Assembly: GCA_905220665.1 (NCBI GenBank)
Contig: CAJNAR010000152.1
Location: forward strand, 558,001-622,000
Reading direction: 5' to 3'
DNA: 64,000 nt
Source: Albugo candida
Lineage: Eukaryota; Oomycota; Peronosporomycetes; Albuginales; Albuginaceae
Within the stretch, counting starts at the first letter, position 1. Each line of letters begins with the position of its first letter. The notes under the pieces are model-generated. The model had not been told where the DNA came from. It did not search any database and was given only the letters and a program-made list of their open reading frames with translations. Shown here piece by piece: positions 42,326-53,673 of this stretch. Position numbers and translations under genes: made by a program.

Positions 42326-43765
42326 ATGAATGGAAAGCGTCCATGGATCGAAGAAGCATCAGTTGGAGAGAATCTTGAGGGAGAAGAACTACAAAATCAT
42401 CAACCAAGAGATGTTGAATCGCAAAGAGATTTGAATGCTGAAGGGCCAACAAAAAAAGGAAAGTCCGGTTCAATAAGTAATGATACTGTATCAAGTCATC
42501 CACAAGAACGAGAAGAAGTGGTGGATGAAGTAACAATTCAAGATTTATCCTACGCTACAGAATCTTGGCAAGGCTTTAAAAAAGTCAATGAAGACCGCTT
42601 CATAAATCAATCGAAGCACCTTCTCGGACCTGTATTTGGGATATTTGATGGACATGGTGGAACTTTCACGGCGGAGTATCTTGTTCGAAACTTGATGAGA
42701 ACCGTACGTTCATGTTGGAAACAAAAAAACCGTTCAGTCCAGGCGTCGTTCGAAAATATCTATAGGACATCTTGTCTAGAACGTGATCGCAGCGAGCGAC
42801 TCAAGGCACAAATGCTGAGTCTTGCAGAACAAATCCGAGAGATTGGGACTCTTGTAAGTCAATCTCATGGCGAAGAGCAAGGTATTGAACTCGATGTACT
42901 TCGAAAAGAGTTGCTTTCTACCACTGAAGCTGTACAACGTGAAATCGATCAAATCGATAGGGAAGAACATGAACGTATGGATCATTATCACAAATTGGCT
43001 GTGGAAAACGAGACAAGGATTTGTGACGCAATTCGTGAAGGATTCATCCGAACTGACAGTAATTTAATTCAGAGACAGGATCTGAGAGATGGATCAACCG
43101 CCCTGATCGTGTGGTTCGTTGGGTATGGTACCAAACGCCTCCGCTTCTTTGTAGCTAATGTGGGGGACTGTCGTGCCGTGTTATGTCGGTATGGAAAAGC
43201 AGTACCGCTCTCAATAGATCATAAGCCTGATCGACCAAGTGAGAAACAGCGTATAACACAATCTGGAGGGTTTGTGGGTCAAATAGCCGGTGTCGCTCGC
43301 GTCTATGCGGCTGCAGGGGCTGGATTGGCACTTGGAGCATCCAAAACAGCGATATATCTTTCTGTATCGCGCTCATTTGGAGATGTTAAACTGAAATTCC
43401 CGTCACCGATCGTGTCTGCAGAACCAGAAATCGCTGTATTTGATGTCGAGGAGGAGGACTTATTTATAGTTATTGCATGTGATGGCATTTGGGATGTAAT
43501 GAGCAATGAAGAGGTTATCGAAATCGGCTTGAAGCTCTTCGGTGATCCCAAGGCCGCTGCCGATGCAATTGTCAAGCAGGCTTACCGAAAGAAAAGTCAG
43601 GACAATCTTACGGTCAGCATAATCGAATTCAAATCACGAGAGCCGCAAGCCGCCGCAGCTTTAGAAAAGCAATCGAGAAGTACAAACCCTCTGCACGCGA
43701 CAACGGCTGCTGAAGGAAGCTCACCAATAAACAATAGCGACGAGATTGATATGTTCACAATTTGA
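42326..43765 (+). CDS. PP2C-type Ser/Thr protein phosphatase with coiled-coil insert
   Basis: Single exon, 479 residues, ATG at 42326. All PP2C metal-binding motifs are present: NEDRFINQ, GIFDGHGGTFTAEYL, NVGDCRAVLCRYGK, SRSFGDVKLK, IACDGIWDVMSNEE and SQDNLTVSIIEF, so it should be an active Mn/Mg-dependent phosphatase. Between the DGHGG and GDCR motifs, residues about 140-235 form an inserted charged coiled coil (AQMLSLAEQIREIGTLVSQ, LRKELLSTTEAVQREIDQI) not found in the standard 280-residue catalytic fold. N-terminal 75 residues are acidic and disordered. Convergent with organellar EF-P. Confidence 0.9.
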   Translation: MNGKRPWIEEASVGENLEGEELQNHQPRDVESQRDLNAEGPTKKGKSGSISNDTVSSHPQEREEVVDEVTIQDLSYATESWQGFKKVNEDRFINQSKHLLGPVFGIFDGHGGTFTAEYLVRNLMRTVRSCWKQKNRSVQASFENIYRTSCLERDRSERLKAQMLSLAEQIREIGTLVSQSHGEEQGIELDVLRKELLSTTEAVQREIDQIDREEHERMDHYHKLAVENETRICDAIREGFIRTDSNLIQRQDLRDGSTALIVWFVGYGTKRLRFFVANVGDCRAVLCRYGKAVPLSIDHKPDRPSEKQRITQSGGFVGQIAGVARVYAAAGAGLALGASKTAIYLSVSRSFGDVKLKFPSPIVSAEPEIAVFDVEEEDLFIVIACDGIWDVMSNEEVIEIGLKLFGDPKAAADAIVKQAYRKKSQDNLTVSIIEFKSREPQAAAALEKQSRSTNPLHATTAAEGSSPINNSDEIDMFTI

Positions 43766-43802
43766 CAGTGTTAATCGGCCGTAATTATAGCCTGCTTCTG
43801 AA

Positions 43803-44663
43803 TTACACCTTGCTCAAGTATCTGCCGTCTTCTGTTGCCACTTTGACCTCGCTACCATTCTCAATGAAGAGGGGAACTTTTACTTTAGCACCATTCTCCA
43901 GGACGGCGCGTTTCACGCTAAGTGCACAATCCGGTACATTTTTTGGTGTTGTTTCCTTCAATTGATCTTAAGAACTCGGAGCTACTTTCATTCACCATTT
44001 CAGCACGTACTTTCACTCTTAGTACGACATAATCTGGCATCTTTGCCCAAAGTACATCCCCATCAATAATCTGAACTGACAGTATCATTCCTTCTAGAAG
44101 AAATGCTAATTGACATTCTGTCAAAATAGCGGCGGAAATCTCAAGCTACGCCGGATGACTAATGTTTCAGGATATGATATTGCGTCGTGACTACTGGTTA
44201 CCTGTTCAAACGACGTGGTATGCATCAAGACAAGTGTGTCACCAGAACGATATAGAAACTGGAAGTCTTGATCTCGTTCCAAAGGTGCTTTTGAAACAGT
44301 CTCTGCTGCTCGAAATCGTCGACTGATCTTGTTGCCGGACTTTATCTCCTTCAATTCACACTGCAGCAATTTAACTTAGAGGCCTTATCGATGAACTTGC
44401 ATGCAGGTCAGTAGAGGGTTCTCATACTTGCACATATGCGACTCCTTTTCCCGGTTTAACGTGCTGACTCTTTCCAACGCGGTAATACTTACCTTCAACA
44501 TCCAACGTCATACCCACTCGTATCTGGTTTCCTGCATGAAAATAATGTTACAGCAAAATTAAAAGTAGCGATATGTGTAATGCAAGCTACCATTGATATG
44601 AGCAAAACGCAAAAAAGACCTCTCTATCAGGGTATTTTTGAGTCGCCAAATGCTGCGAAGCAT
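43803..44663 (-). CDS. Translation elongation factor P, predicted organellar
   Basis: Five exons predicted: 44663-44591, 44531-44428, 44360-44202, 44139-44011, 43955-43803, introns 55-67 nt, 205 residues. Exon 1 gives a basic presequence (MLRSIWRLKNTLIERSFLRF) typical of mitochondrial import. The body is bacterial-type EF-P: IRVGMTLDVEGKYYRVGKSQ, HVKPGKGVAYVQ carrying the Lys at the position modified in bacteria, DFQFLYRSGDTLVLMHTTSFEQ, FLLEGMILSVQI, and the third domain VKVPLFIENGSEVKVATEDG. EF-P relieves ribosome stalling at polyproline. The start lies about 60 bp downstream of the USP39 stop on the same strand. Confidence 0.93.
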
Positions 44664-44723
44664 ACCAAATCGAATGGAATGTTTGATTGGTAGACAAAAT
44701 TCTATTGAATTAATTATCAACTC

Positions 44724-46919
44724 TCATCGACGTTCGTATATAAGCATGTACGTTTCGGAGACTCCGATAAGCTGCGGCAATGTTTCTTGAACGTGTAAAT
44801 CCTGGATTTCGTACCATTGTTCAGTAGCCTGGTGCATGAATTACCACTAAGTTAGTAATAGAACAATTGCGCAGCATAACGAAAGTCTGACTCTGTTTTG
44901 GACATGAACACGGTAACTTCCTTCTGTTAGCGGATTGGTATTCAGATTTGTTGTTTTCCCTTTATTTAATGGACTATCATGACAGATATTGGCCACCAAA
45001 TTGTACCTACATAGGATACCGTCAAGTTAGAGCGAAGAAGAGCTGGGACATCTGCTTAATACTTGGTCGATGTGACTGTTGCTTCCTGAAGCTTTATCGA
45101 AAGCTCAGATCTCGTCTCCAAAGCCTGCAATTCGAATCCGTATGAGCAATATTTGACGCCTGAAAAGCTGACTTACATCGTGAGAGATTCTTTTCTGATC
45201 AAGTAGTTCTTTGATCTCGGCAACAGATCTAATCGCATCGCCGCATTGTTACAAAGTACGCAGATACGACACAAGGTCAGCAATACTACTTATGGTTGAG
45301 CTGTTCCAATTTCGGATTTTCTGGATTCGTGATCAGATAATCACGAATTTCCAAATTCTTGACTGGGAAGTTGACGATTGTCGAATTTTTTTCCACAAAA
45401 AAATTGTTGCGTGTGAATCGCTTTACATGTAAGATTAGATATCGAGGATGAAGCCGGATATGGTATGTCTTCTTGAGCCTTTGGAAGTTTTGCAACACGA
45501 ACTAGAAGAGGTGCGTTGTCAGGTAAATACTCAGCAGAATTAGATCCTCACCGTTGTCTTTGATCCATTATATTTTTCGAGAACGGTGTACAGCGGGACC
45601 TAAAGGTCTATGCCTAAGAGTTGCAAAAAAGCAAAATAGTTTGAGAGCAAATCGTACTTGAGGAATTACGTTTCCGCCTTGCGAATCCTTGAACAGGGGG
45701 GAAGTCGGAAGATCCAGCGATAAAAATCTGCATCGGAACAGCTATGAATACTGATACTCTTAACAACACTGTACAAGAATACGCCTACAGAAATGGCGTT
45801 TCAGTTGTTTGTTTCCGAGGAGCACTTGGGTCCTTGCTGTGATCTTTCTCTTCCGCTTCAGCTGACTGAGAAGTACTCTCGTTGATGGTTGTAACATCAA
45901 CAAATCCTTGAAAACATTCCTGAATAATGCTTCTCTTGGTAGTTGTTCTCTTGCACAGTTCCTATTAGTTGAGATAATTTGATTAAAGTCAAAAGATCTT
46001 AGCTGATACAATAACATGCCCGATGTAACTCGTTCAGTAACCATGACATGAATTCAATGCACTCATGTTGTTGTCCAATATGAAATCGTCTTTTGCTTCT
46101 GACGGAAACCTCTTGCACAAACTCATGTGGACTGATCTAGATCGAAAACACTCGAAATCGGCTAGTAAGTATTTTCCTCCCAAATACCGTGTTTTTAATA
46201 TTGTATGGACTCCAAATTTTGCGTAGCAATTCTCCAAACCGCAATAAAAGTGGGGATTTGTGCGTAAAATCCGTGTTTGAGGAGAGTAGAAAGAAATCTC
46301 GAAGAGGTGGAATATGAGCAAGTGCATGTACCACAACACTGATGTAATCCGTTCTCTTGAGATTGTTAAGACCAATAAAACCTAATGTTGCGCAGTCAAT
46401 AGTTAAATGATGATGAGGCAATTCCAATAATAAGACCTGGTAGATATGAGACGCCAAACGCATCTTGCGCCAGCACTCGATTTTGATCTAGAGTTTTGAT
46501 CACGTCAGGCGTGAAAGTTGGACGCAAAGCGTCTTTGATTGATTTGAGAGACTGATCGACAACTTCATAATTATCTATTGCCAGAATCCAGCATTATTAG
46601 ATAAAAAGGATACATTTGAGTGTAATAAAGAACCTGGGAGACAAAAAATTCGATCATTCTGTAAATTTATGAAAACATGATGGCTTGCTTGAACGGAGTG
46701 AGTAAATGCATGTGTGCTTTTCCCTCTTCCTTTGAAATATTTTCCGCAAACTAAACACGCGTATACATTTTGATCCGATAACGTAATCGAGCAGATCTTC
46801 TCAAAATCAAAGTCGAGTAATTGTGTGTTGATTGTGTCCAGATATGGACATTTACGTCTTGTCTTTGCGCTCTCATTATCATTTTTTGGGTCTTCCAAGA
46901 CCGTAGCATCACGCTTCAT
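44724..46919 (-). CDS. USP39: USP39/SAD1-like tri-snRNP splicing factor (inactive ubiquitin-specific protease)
   Basis: About nine short exons predicted from ATG 46919 to a stop at 44724. The zinc finger UBP is clear: CPYLDTINTQLLDFDFEKIC, NVYACLVCGKYFKGRGKST, HAFTHSVQASHHVFINL. The USP fold follows: FIGLNNLKRTDYISVVVHAL, where active USPs have a catalytic Cys and this family does not; FGELLRKIWSPYNIK; EFMSWLLNELHR; PRYLILHVKRFTRNNFFVEK; and the last exon WYEIQDLHVQETLPQLIG. USP39/Sad1 stabilises the U4/U6.U5 tri-snRNP. One internal junction after NELHR seems to need a GC-AG intron or an undetected change; other joins are GT-AG. Exon edges are approximate. Confidence 0.88.
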
Positions 46920-46985
46920 CGCTCGCGATAATCGTATGAAACATAAACGAGTTACTTATCCCCACTAAGTAATTACCGAAGTTAA

Positions 46986-47812
46986 ATGTTTTCGCAAACT
47001 CCCATGTACGCACGTATCGCACTTGTTCTCGTCAATCTTCACATTGCACAAAGTTTGATGATCGAAATCGACAAACACGCACAAAAGTGCTTTTTTGAAT
47101 ATGTGCGACAGAAAAGAACCGCTTATCTCACTGTTGGCGTGGTTAAATCTGATGACAAGGCCGATATTCGTCTCAAGGCTTATGGCCCGTTCACCGAAGA
47201 GCCATCGTCTGATGAAGAAAGGAATCTTTTTTTCGATCACATGGTGGTTACCCCTGAAAATCAAAATGACAATAATCTACAACAAAGTGGCTTTAATTAT
47301 GATTCAGAGCATCGAGGAGGATGGTACAAATACTGCCTCGACAATAGTCACAGTGGATACAATGGTAAAGTAGTAGACTTCAGGACCGAATACTCATTAA
47401 CAAATGTGGATGATTTTGGAGAAGAAGATGAGTGGGAAAAAGTCGTCAGAAAAAGTAAGAATACTTTTTGCATAGACGCTTGAAGTGATATATTTTTTGC
47501 TTCTTAGAACATTTGGATAACGCGGTGAATAGCATGGTTAACATTGAAACTTTTCTGACGAAAATTATGAATGAGCAAGGGACATATAAGTTGAGAGATA
47601 TTCGACATCAACAAAGTACTGTATTGTTTCTTAGAAATAATTTGGCACCAATTTTACTGATTCTCTTTCTAGCCTGTGAGAGCAATAATTCTCGTTTGGT
47701 CTGGTACACGGTCGTGGAAATCATACTACTCGCGGTAATCTATGGCTGTCAAGCCTTCCTGATCAACAAATGGTTCGAGAATCGTGGTTTGGTGCTGCGT
47801 CAATGGGCTTAG
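46986..47812 (+). CDS. p24/TMED family cargo receptor
   Basis: Two exons, 46986-47454 and 47508-47812, intron 53 nt, 257 residues. A signal peptide (YARIALVLVNLHIAQSLM) leads into a GOLD domain (MIEIDKHAQKCFFEYV, DIRLKAYGPFTE, GGWYKYCLDNS with the usual Cys pair), a coiled coil (VNSMVNIETFLTKIMNEQ), and a C-terminal span RLVWYTVVEIILLAVIYGCQ with a short cytosolic tail. p24 proteins cycle between ER and Golgi in COPII/COPI vesicles. The GOLD loop holds an acidic insert of about 20 residues (PENQNDNNLQQSG region). The tail lacks a clear KKxx signal. Confidence 0.9.
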
Positions 47813-47956
47813 GAAAAAGGCTCATGTTGGAACAGCCAAAGAAGTAAATTGGAAGCATAGAAAAGGTCGCTGAAAATTGAGTGGTATACAATACATACAT
47901 GCATTCAGTTTATACACTCTTTCTGTACTTGCATCCTCTGATGAAGGACTTCTGCT

Positions 47957-48802
47957 TCAAGTCGCCACATTCTCGAATTCTCGTACAATCTGCGCTGCGG
48001 GTGTGTCGGAATTTCCCACTGCATCTTTTGCCTGATTGTTATACACTGCAACTATGGCTTCACTGCAAGAATCACCATGATCAGTCGATTGACGTATCAC
48101 CAGCAGATTTAAGCAAAAGGCATCAGGTGGAGAATTTTCCTGTTGATTTTCTTCCCATTCAATGTTGTAGAATCCTTGGGTGCTAGTGACCAATGCATCG
48201 TAAGGACTGAGATTTAATAGCTTACGTAGACTCGATACTCTTAGAAGTCGCGAATAAAGCATTTTTTTGTTCATGGTAGCCCCTGCAGCGCCATGGTCCA
48301 CGACGACAATAAATTTTAGACGCTCGAGGAAAGAGATGCGAAACTTTTCTTTCTTAGTAAGCATCAATTGCGTCCCCGGGCTTACGAGATCAATCACGAT
48401 GTTGCCATTGATGGAATCGAAGCATTGGGTACTCATCGGTGAAGATAGTAATTGGATTTTGAATTGAAACGACTCGTTTGCTTTCCAAATTTCGACATGT
48501 TTTTGGAAAATAGTGATTGCATGATTATCCTCATTGTTCGGTCTTATCTGAGTATTGATTTTTGTTCCAGATAGTTGAATTGGTGACTGATTCGTAATGC
48601 TTACTTCGAGCGCGTTATGTCGTTGGGAAAATGAAACGTGGGCAGTCATATTTTGCAGTATCGCAGATTCCATGACTGAATTCATGACCTTCATGGTTTC
48701 CGTGCTCCTACTGATACTTTCTTCAATTCGTGTTGTGACTGAATCGAACGATTCTGTCAATCCATTCGCATATTGCTGCAAGACCTGCGCAACTTGCTCC
48801 AT
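47957..48802 (-). CDS. Hypothetical protein, about 281 residues
   Basis: Single exon, ATG at 48802. Residues 1-50 form a helix (MEQVAQVLQQYANGLTESFD). The middle has beta-rich repeats such as VSFSQRHNALEVSITNQSPI and ITIFQKHVEIWKANESFQFK, which look like an immunoglobulin-like or adaptin-appendage-like sandwich. The end is acidic. I do not recognise a family and no catalytic motif is visible. The frame is long and evenly coding, so the gene itself is likely real. Confidence 0.7.
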   Translation of the reverse strand: MEQVAQVLQQYANGLTESFDSVTTRIEESISRSTETMKVMNSVMESAILQNMTAHVSFSQRHNALEVSITNQSPIQLSGTKINTQIRPNNEDNHAITIFQKHVEIWKANESFQFKIQLLSSPMSTQCFDSINGNIVIDLVSPGTQLMLTKKEKFRISFLERLKFIVVVDHGAAGATMNKKMLYSRLLRVSSLRKLLNLSPYDALVTSTQGFYNIEWEENQQENSPPDAFCLNLLVIRQSTDHGDSCSEAIVAVYNNQAKDAVGNSDTPAAQIVREFENVAT

Positions 48803-49066
48803 TATGTAAATAAGTATCTGACCGGATAACGTTGACCAATTGGACAGAGTTTATAATGAGTTGAATAATCAATCTTTAGCCTACTTATCACATATACAAA
48901 ATGAAGCATATATCTATTCGAATTGGAGCCAGGTCAAGCTACAGCCTGTTTATCACAAATAAACCCTGCAGGTAAACAGCGGCATATCGATCACAACAAT
49001 GAATAACACCATATGCGTAGAGCTTTGATTCGCATGATTCGTCGATCCAATCCTGTGGATCAGAAT
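48803..49066. other. Short intergenic region
   Basis: About 260 bp between two minus-strand genes; AT-rich, no coding signal seen. It must carry the promoter of the 281-residue protein gene and the 3' UTR of the Obg gene. Confidence 0.35.
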
Positions 49067-50872
49067 TCAACTAGTGGATTGAGTCTCTAGAACTTGTCGA
49101 AGCGATTTTGCAATTGTGTCAATATCGACCTTATGAAGCGCACTAAGTGTCACGAGGTAAAATGATTGCGATCAGTCGAATGCTAATTGTGAGCTAACCT
49201 TATCGGTAAGACTGCCAAGTTGGCTTTCTCGCGAAGCCGAGTCAGATTCTCGTCGGCACCTGTGGCAGCAAACGAACTTAAAGGATGTTCCAATGTGGCA
49301 TAGGAGTACATGCGATGCTCACCTGCTTGATCCATTTTATTTGCTACGACAAGCGACGGGCGTACGGTCATACCCGGTCGGTACAGCTCAAGCTCACGCT
49401 GTAAATGGAACAAATCTTGAAGCGGATCTCGGTTTTCAGCAATTGAAGCATCGAGCACGTACAACAAAACCTGCAAATAGCTCAGTTAGATAGGAACTAA
49501 TCATCACTCACAAATACAAAGATGCCTTTGTTCGTTCAATGTGACGCAAAAAGTCATGACCTAAACCCACATTCCGATGCGCACCGTCGATAAGTCCTGG
49601 GATGTCTGCTACACTAATCTTGTAACAATCAGGAAATTCGACAATCCCGACGAAAGGATGTAATGTTGTGAACGGATACGGCGCAATCTTGGGCGATGCT
49701 CGACTCAATCGACTGAGTAGTGTTGATTTTCCAGCGTTTGGGTATCCAACTAGCCCAACGTCGGCTATTGTCTTGAGCTCCAACTCATAATGATGAGATG
49801 TGCCAGGTTGACCGAGATTCTTCCCCTCATCCATTTTGTTTCTCAATGTCCCAAAGGTTGTCGTTCTGGATAATAGGACTCGATTTCCGAGACCGGGCTT
49901 ACCACCTTCTGCAGCAACGAACTGATTGCCGTGGCGATCCAGATCACAAATATTTTCTAGGCGTTCCGTGATGTCAAAATCTTCACATCCCGTTCCTATT
50001 GTCTCCTATGGTGAATGTCATTTCTTCGTCTCGACTTTCAGCATGCAAAATCACGTACCCGGATGACTTTATTTACAATTGTGCCGCATGGGACGCGAAA
50101 TATGCATGCGCTACCACATCGACCGGCACCCGCATTGGCTGCATTGAATTCAAGGTGAGATGACTGTTTGCATTTCAATATTTTTCCGTCGGACACTTAC
50201 GTTTGCCGTTCTGCCCACGCTCTCCTTTGAAATGATGCGTCGAGCTAGCAAGATCCTGTACTGCAGAGTCGGCCTGAACGATGACTGCTCCTCCTGCTCC
50301 ACCATGACCTCCACTTGGTCGCTTCCTGAATGATTTTTTGGCTTACGACACTCATTTAGATTCAAGGTGCAGATGGAGCGCTCATGGAATTTCTCACCCT
50401 CAAAGCTACAGCATCCGTTTCCACCGTAGCCTCCTACTGCCTTGATACGAATACGATCAACGAAGCGATGTTTTCCTCGTTTCTTCGTTTTATTCTGGGT
50501 ACTTTTATGCAAGCTCTTTGAAAATTGAGCGTCAGCATCAATATCATTTGGTGGCTTTGTTTCATCATCCAAACACTCTTCATTGAAAATCTCTTCTTCA
50601 TCACTCTCAGAGTCTGACTCTTTCTCAAGTTGCTGTACCCAATCGTTTTCACTACTCGGTACCCACTCTATGGAAGATGTCGAAGATGTGATAGGTGATG
50701 CACCGCTTCTGTTGCTCGTGTATGAAGGAGACGATGCATGGTACAATTGGAAGTGGATGCGACAAAGTCGCAACGTTGGAAAATAGGTTTTATAAATGAC
50801 ACTTTGTTTAGCTACAGTGGCAAGCGGATGCAATAAACGCATGGACTGAAATACTCGAGCCCGCTTAATCAT
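49067..50872 (-). CDS. Obg-family GTPase, predicted mitochondrial
   Basis: Several short-intron exons from ATG 50872 to a stop at 49067. The N terminus ([20 protein letters not shown]) looks like a mitochondrial presequence, followed by an acidic linker ([17 protein letters not shown]). The Obg glycine-rich fold is present ([52 protein letters not shown]), then the G domain with [17 protein letters not shown] (G1), [12 protein letters not shown] (G3) and VANKMD (G4). Obg proteins assist large ribosomal subunit assembly. The first junction, between FEGEKF and RPSGG, could not be put in frame with a standard GT-AG intron, so a one-base error or unusual splice is possible. Last exon ends [18 protein letters not shown]. 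Confidence 0.88.
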
Positions 50873-51246
50873 GCTGCAATTCTACTCGAACTATGCATTA
50901 CATAAAAGTAGGATGGACCTAGTCAAGATGTTCACGAGCTTAATATACACTCGATACGGCTCATCGCCGAACGCTTTTTCTTTGCCTTGTTGATTCTCTA
51001 CCAGCAAAATATCCAAGATAACTCGCCTTGATTGAGTATATTCATATTATCACATAGCAAACGCAACTGTAGACAATTCGATAAATAGTTTATTGTTTTA
51101 GCATCAGTATCGCAGAAGCGCTGTCATATAAAGCACGTGTATAGAAAAAACATTGGCGAGTATGATAACTAGGCCTATACGGCTTTTTAGTAGAGGTATA
51201 CATACTTTCAATTTACTTAGCAGCAGTATACGTCTTGTAGACCGAC
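50873..51246. promoter_or_regulatory. Divergent promoter region, Obg and F-box/SPRY genes
   Basis: About 370 bp between divergent start codons. AT-rich, no credible coding frame. Promoters and 5' UTRs of both genes are expected here; no specific element recognised. Confidence 0.4.
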
Positions 51247-52850
51247 ATGGCAAGCATTGATAAGAAGGCATTGATCAACTATTTTAACACGCTAGAAGAT
51301 GACATCATATTGCAGCTACTGCAATATCTACCAGCAAATGACTTGATATCCATCTCATTGGCATGGAAATACGTCGCCTTCAATTTCATGCCAAATCATC
51401 CAATAGTTTGGAAAAAGTTATTCTTGCATCATTGGCAGCTTAGAAATTTCGCACTGGTTCCGAATGCAGCTGATTGCACTGAACTACATCCAACACTACT
51501 AAAGTCTTTTTCTGGGTATGTCTACTCGCATTTTTTGCATTCAAAGATTCACAGCTTCATCACAATATTGTTGCAATTTTCTCCGCTGTCAGATATAGCC
51601 AGAGTCGTATATTCCAGCTTTTGACGCATGCAATCACATATGTGCCTTCCAGCATAGATCTACCAGCATGTGATCCGAATATACGTTCTATAAGGCAAGT
51701 GAGCTTACCGCTATCTATCGTATCTTTGATATATGTATACGGTGGGTTATGTGAGTAGATCTGAGGGTAGTCACAATGGAAATGCCAAAAGAAAGCAAAA
51801 CTATCCGCACCGAGTAGTGGATATAGCATATAGTGGCCACTGGCTGGGTGGAGACCGTGCAGTGCGATCGAATGTCCCATATCCTTTCAAACCAAGGGTG
51901 GCCATCTATACAAGAAGTGCCGATAATTCTAGTAAAGTTATTTATCAGATCGGAGTAGCGTTGCACTCTTACTTTGAGATCACTCTATCTGGAGTAGACC
52001 GTCCAGATGTTCATAGAGTGTTTGGTTCATCCATGGTTTCGATCGGATTCGCCAATGCATATTTTCATCTAGTAGATAAACAACCAGGTGAGGAGAATTT
52101 TCTGAGCATTCATGTTATAAAGATTGAGCTTTCGCGTCAGGGTGGGATATTCACTCTTATGGCTATCATGGTGATGATGGACGATATTATCACAATTCAG
52201 GGCGGGTAGGTTTTAGCAGTCGATAGTTCATCGTCGTTCGGGATGACAGCTAATATCTAAAACGGAAATAATTTTCTGTGAAGGGTGTAACGTTCGGCCC
52301 TCGTTTCAATGTTGGTGATACCGTTGGATGCGGATATAAAATCAATCGTCGAACCCAGGTTATTGATCTTTTTTTCACTAAAAATGGGCAACCCATTCCA
52401 GGTACGCTTGCAATCGAAAGCGGAGCATTCGGATATATTTAGTACCACTGACCGCTTTTAGCTGGTGAAAGTATCAATGGTTGTGATCTTCACGACGAAA
52501 TGTATCCGGTTGTCGGTATTGACTCGACGGATGCCGTTCATTTCAATTTGGGCCAGGAACCATTTCAGTACGATTTTGTTGGTACGAGTGATGCTATGAT
52601 TCATAATATGCTCTTCCGTTTATCGATGTCCCACTGATCTCTTGTGATTTAAGATGAATTGTTCGAAAACATGACGCATGCCGATGTTAAACCTGAGACA
52701 TATTTACCGTGGCTGATTTTATCGGACAATGAAAGAGAATCCGATAGTAGTGAGACTGATGATGAGCCCATGATATATAGCAACCTGGAAGTTTACATGA
52801 GAGATATGGTCGAAATGATGGATGACGGTGAACTCTTTCACATGATCTGA
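51247..52850 (+). CDS. F-box protein with SPRY domain
   Basis: Seven exons predicted: 51247-51515, 51593-51698, 51766-52087, 52141-52205, 52284-52401, 52462-52581, 52654-52850; introns 53-78 nt; phases consistent; 398 residues. The N terminus has an F-box (LEDDIILQLLQYLPANDLIS, then IVWKKLFLHHW). The middle is a RanBP9-type SPRY domain rebuilt across five introns: HSYFEITLSGVDR, SIGFANAYFHLVDKQPGWD, SYGYHGDDGRYYHNSG, FGPRFNVGDTVGCGYKINR, DLFFTKNGQPIP, YPVVGIDSTDAVHFNLGQEP. The C-terminal 60 residues are acidic (SDSSETDDEP; MDDGELFHMI). F-box plus SPRY suggests an SCF substrate receptor like FBXO45/FSN-1; targets unknown. Confidence 0.88.
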
Positions 52851-53673
52851 ATGTGGCAAAGTCTTAATGAGGAAAAGTGTCAGCAATGCAGCACAATTGT
52901 AATTAAAACCATGTAATTCTTGCATATACTGAACGAATATTACAAGTAAGCAACATAGAGCGAGCCTTCTTTTGCAAGTACAATAAGGAGGCAAGCGCCA
53001 TTTCTGATTCATACCGAGATTGATCCTGTAGAAGTTTCCTGCGAACTTGCCATGAGGTAATATGTGAGATTTCAACAATGTAAGCAAATAATATTCTTCT
53101 CCAGTCAAAATATGGCTACCAGGTCCTTGTACTGACCTTATGGAGAATCGAGACATGAAGGCTACAGCTACTACAGTCGCTGATCAGTGTCAGCATGTAA
53201 GCAAATAATATTCTTCTCCAGTCAAAATATGGCTACCAGGTCCTTGTACTGACCTTATGGAGAATCGAGACATGAAGGCTACAGCTACTACAGTCACTGA
53301 TCAGTGTCAGCTGTCGAAAATGCACATGAAAGAAATAAACAGTGAGCCTTTTCATCTAACGTGCTGAGTCATTGAGGTAGAAGCACTGCTGTCAACATAA
53401 TTGAAAGGCTATTATATCAAACAATTGGCTAATGGCCTGATAACCCGAATGCAGTCGATTTTGAGTTCTATCATATAAGATTACCCTACATTACCACTAT
53501 TTATGACAGCAAAGCAAAGACCAGCATGATGACACGCACAAGAGATAGTATTGTATTTAACATCTCGTGACCGGAACTCAGCGGTGCGAATCTTGATCCG
53601 AACAAAAGGATCCATTAGCTACGAACATTAAATCCGACGAGTCTTGTCACTTTGTGAGTCCATACCTTGAAGA
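52851..53673. other. Intergenic region containing a tandem duplication
   Basis: About 820 bp between two plus-strand genes. Its main content is the 117-bp tandem duplication reported separately. A minus-strand frame at 52719-53156 crosses the duplication and the antisense of the F-box/SPRY last exon; it begins MSRFSIRSVQGPGSHIL but has no family match I know. Confidence 0.4.
53078..53310. repeat. 117-bp direct tandem duplication, two copies
   Basis: Copy 1 runs 53078-53193 and copy 2 53195-53310 (period 117). Each begins atgtaagcaaataatattct and ends gatcagtgtcag. They are identical except for one base seen by eye (g at 53179, a at 53296). The near identity points to a recent duplication or to active sequence homogenisation. 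The unit includes short ATG frames on both strands (plus: MKATATTV...; minus: MSRFSIRS...), but coding is not shown. Confidence 0.9.

Noticed and set aside
43155..43376. Minus-strand frame inside the PP2C gene
   Set aside because: Antisense shadow of the phosphatase; no independent support.
44948..45145. Plus-strand frame over the 3' part of USP39
   Set aside because: Antisense to recognisable USP39 exons and an intron.
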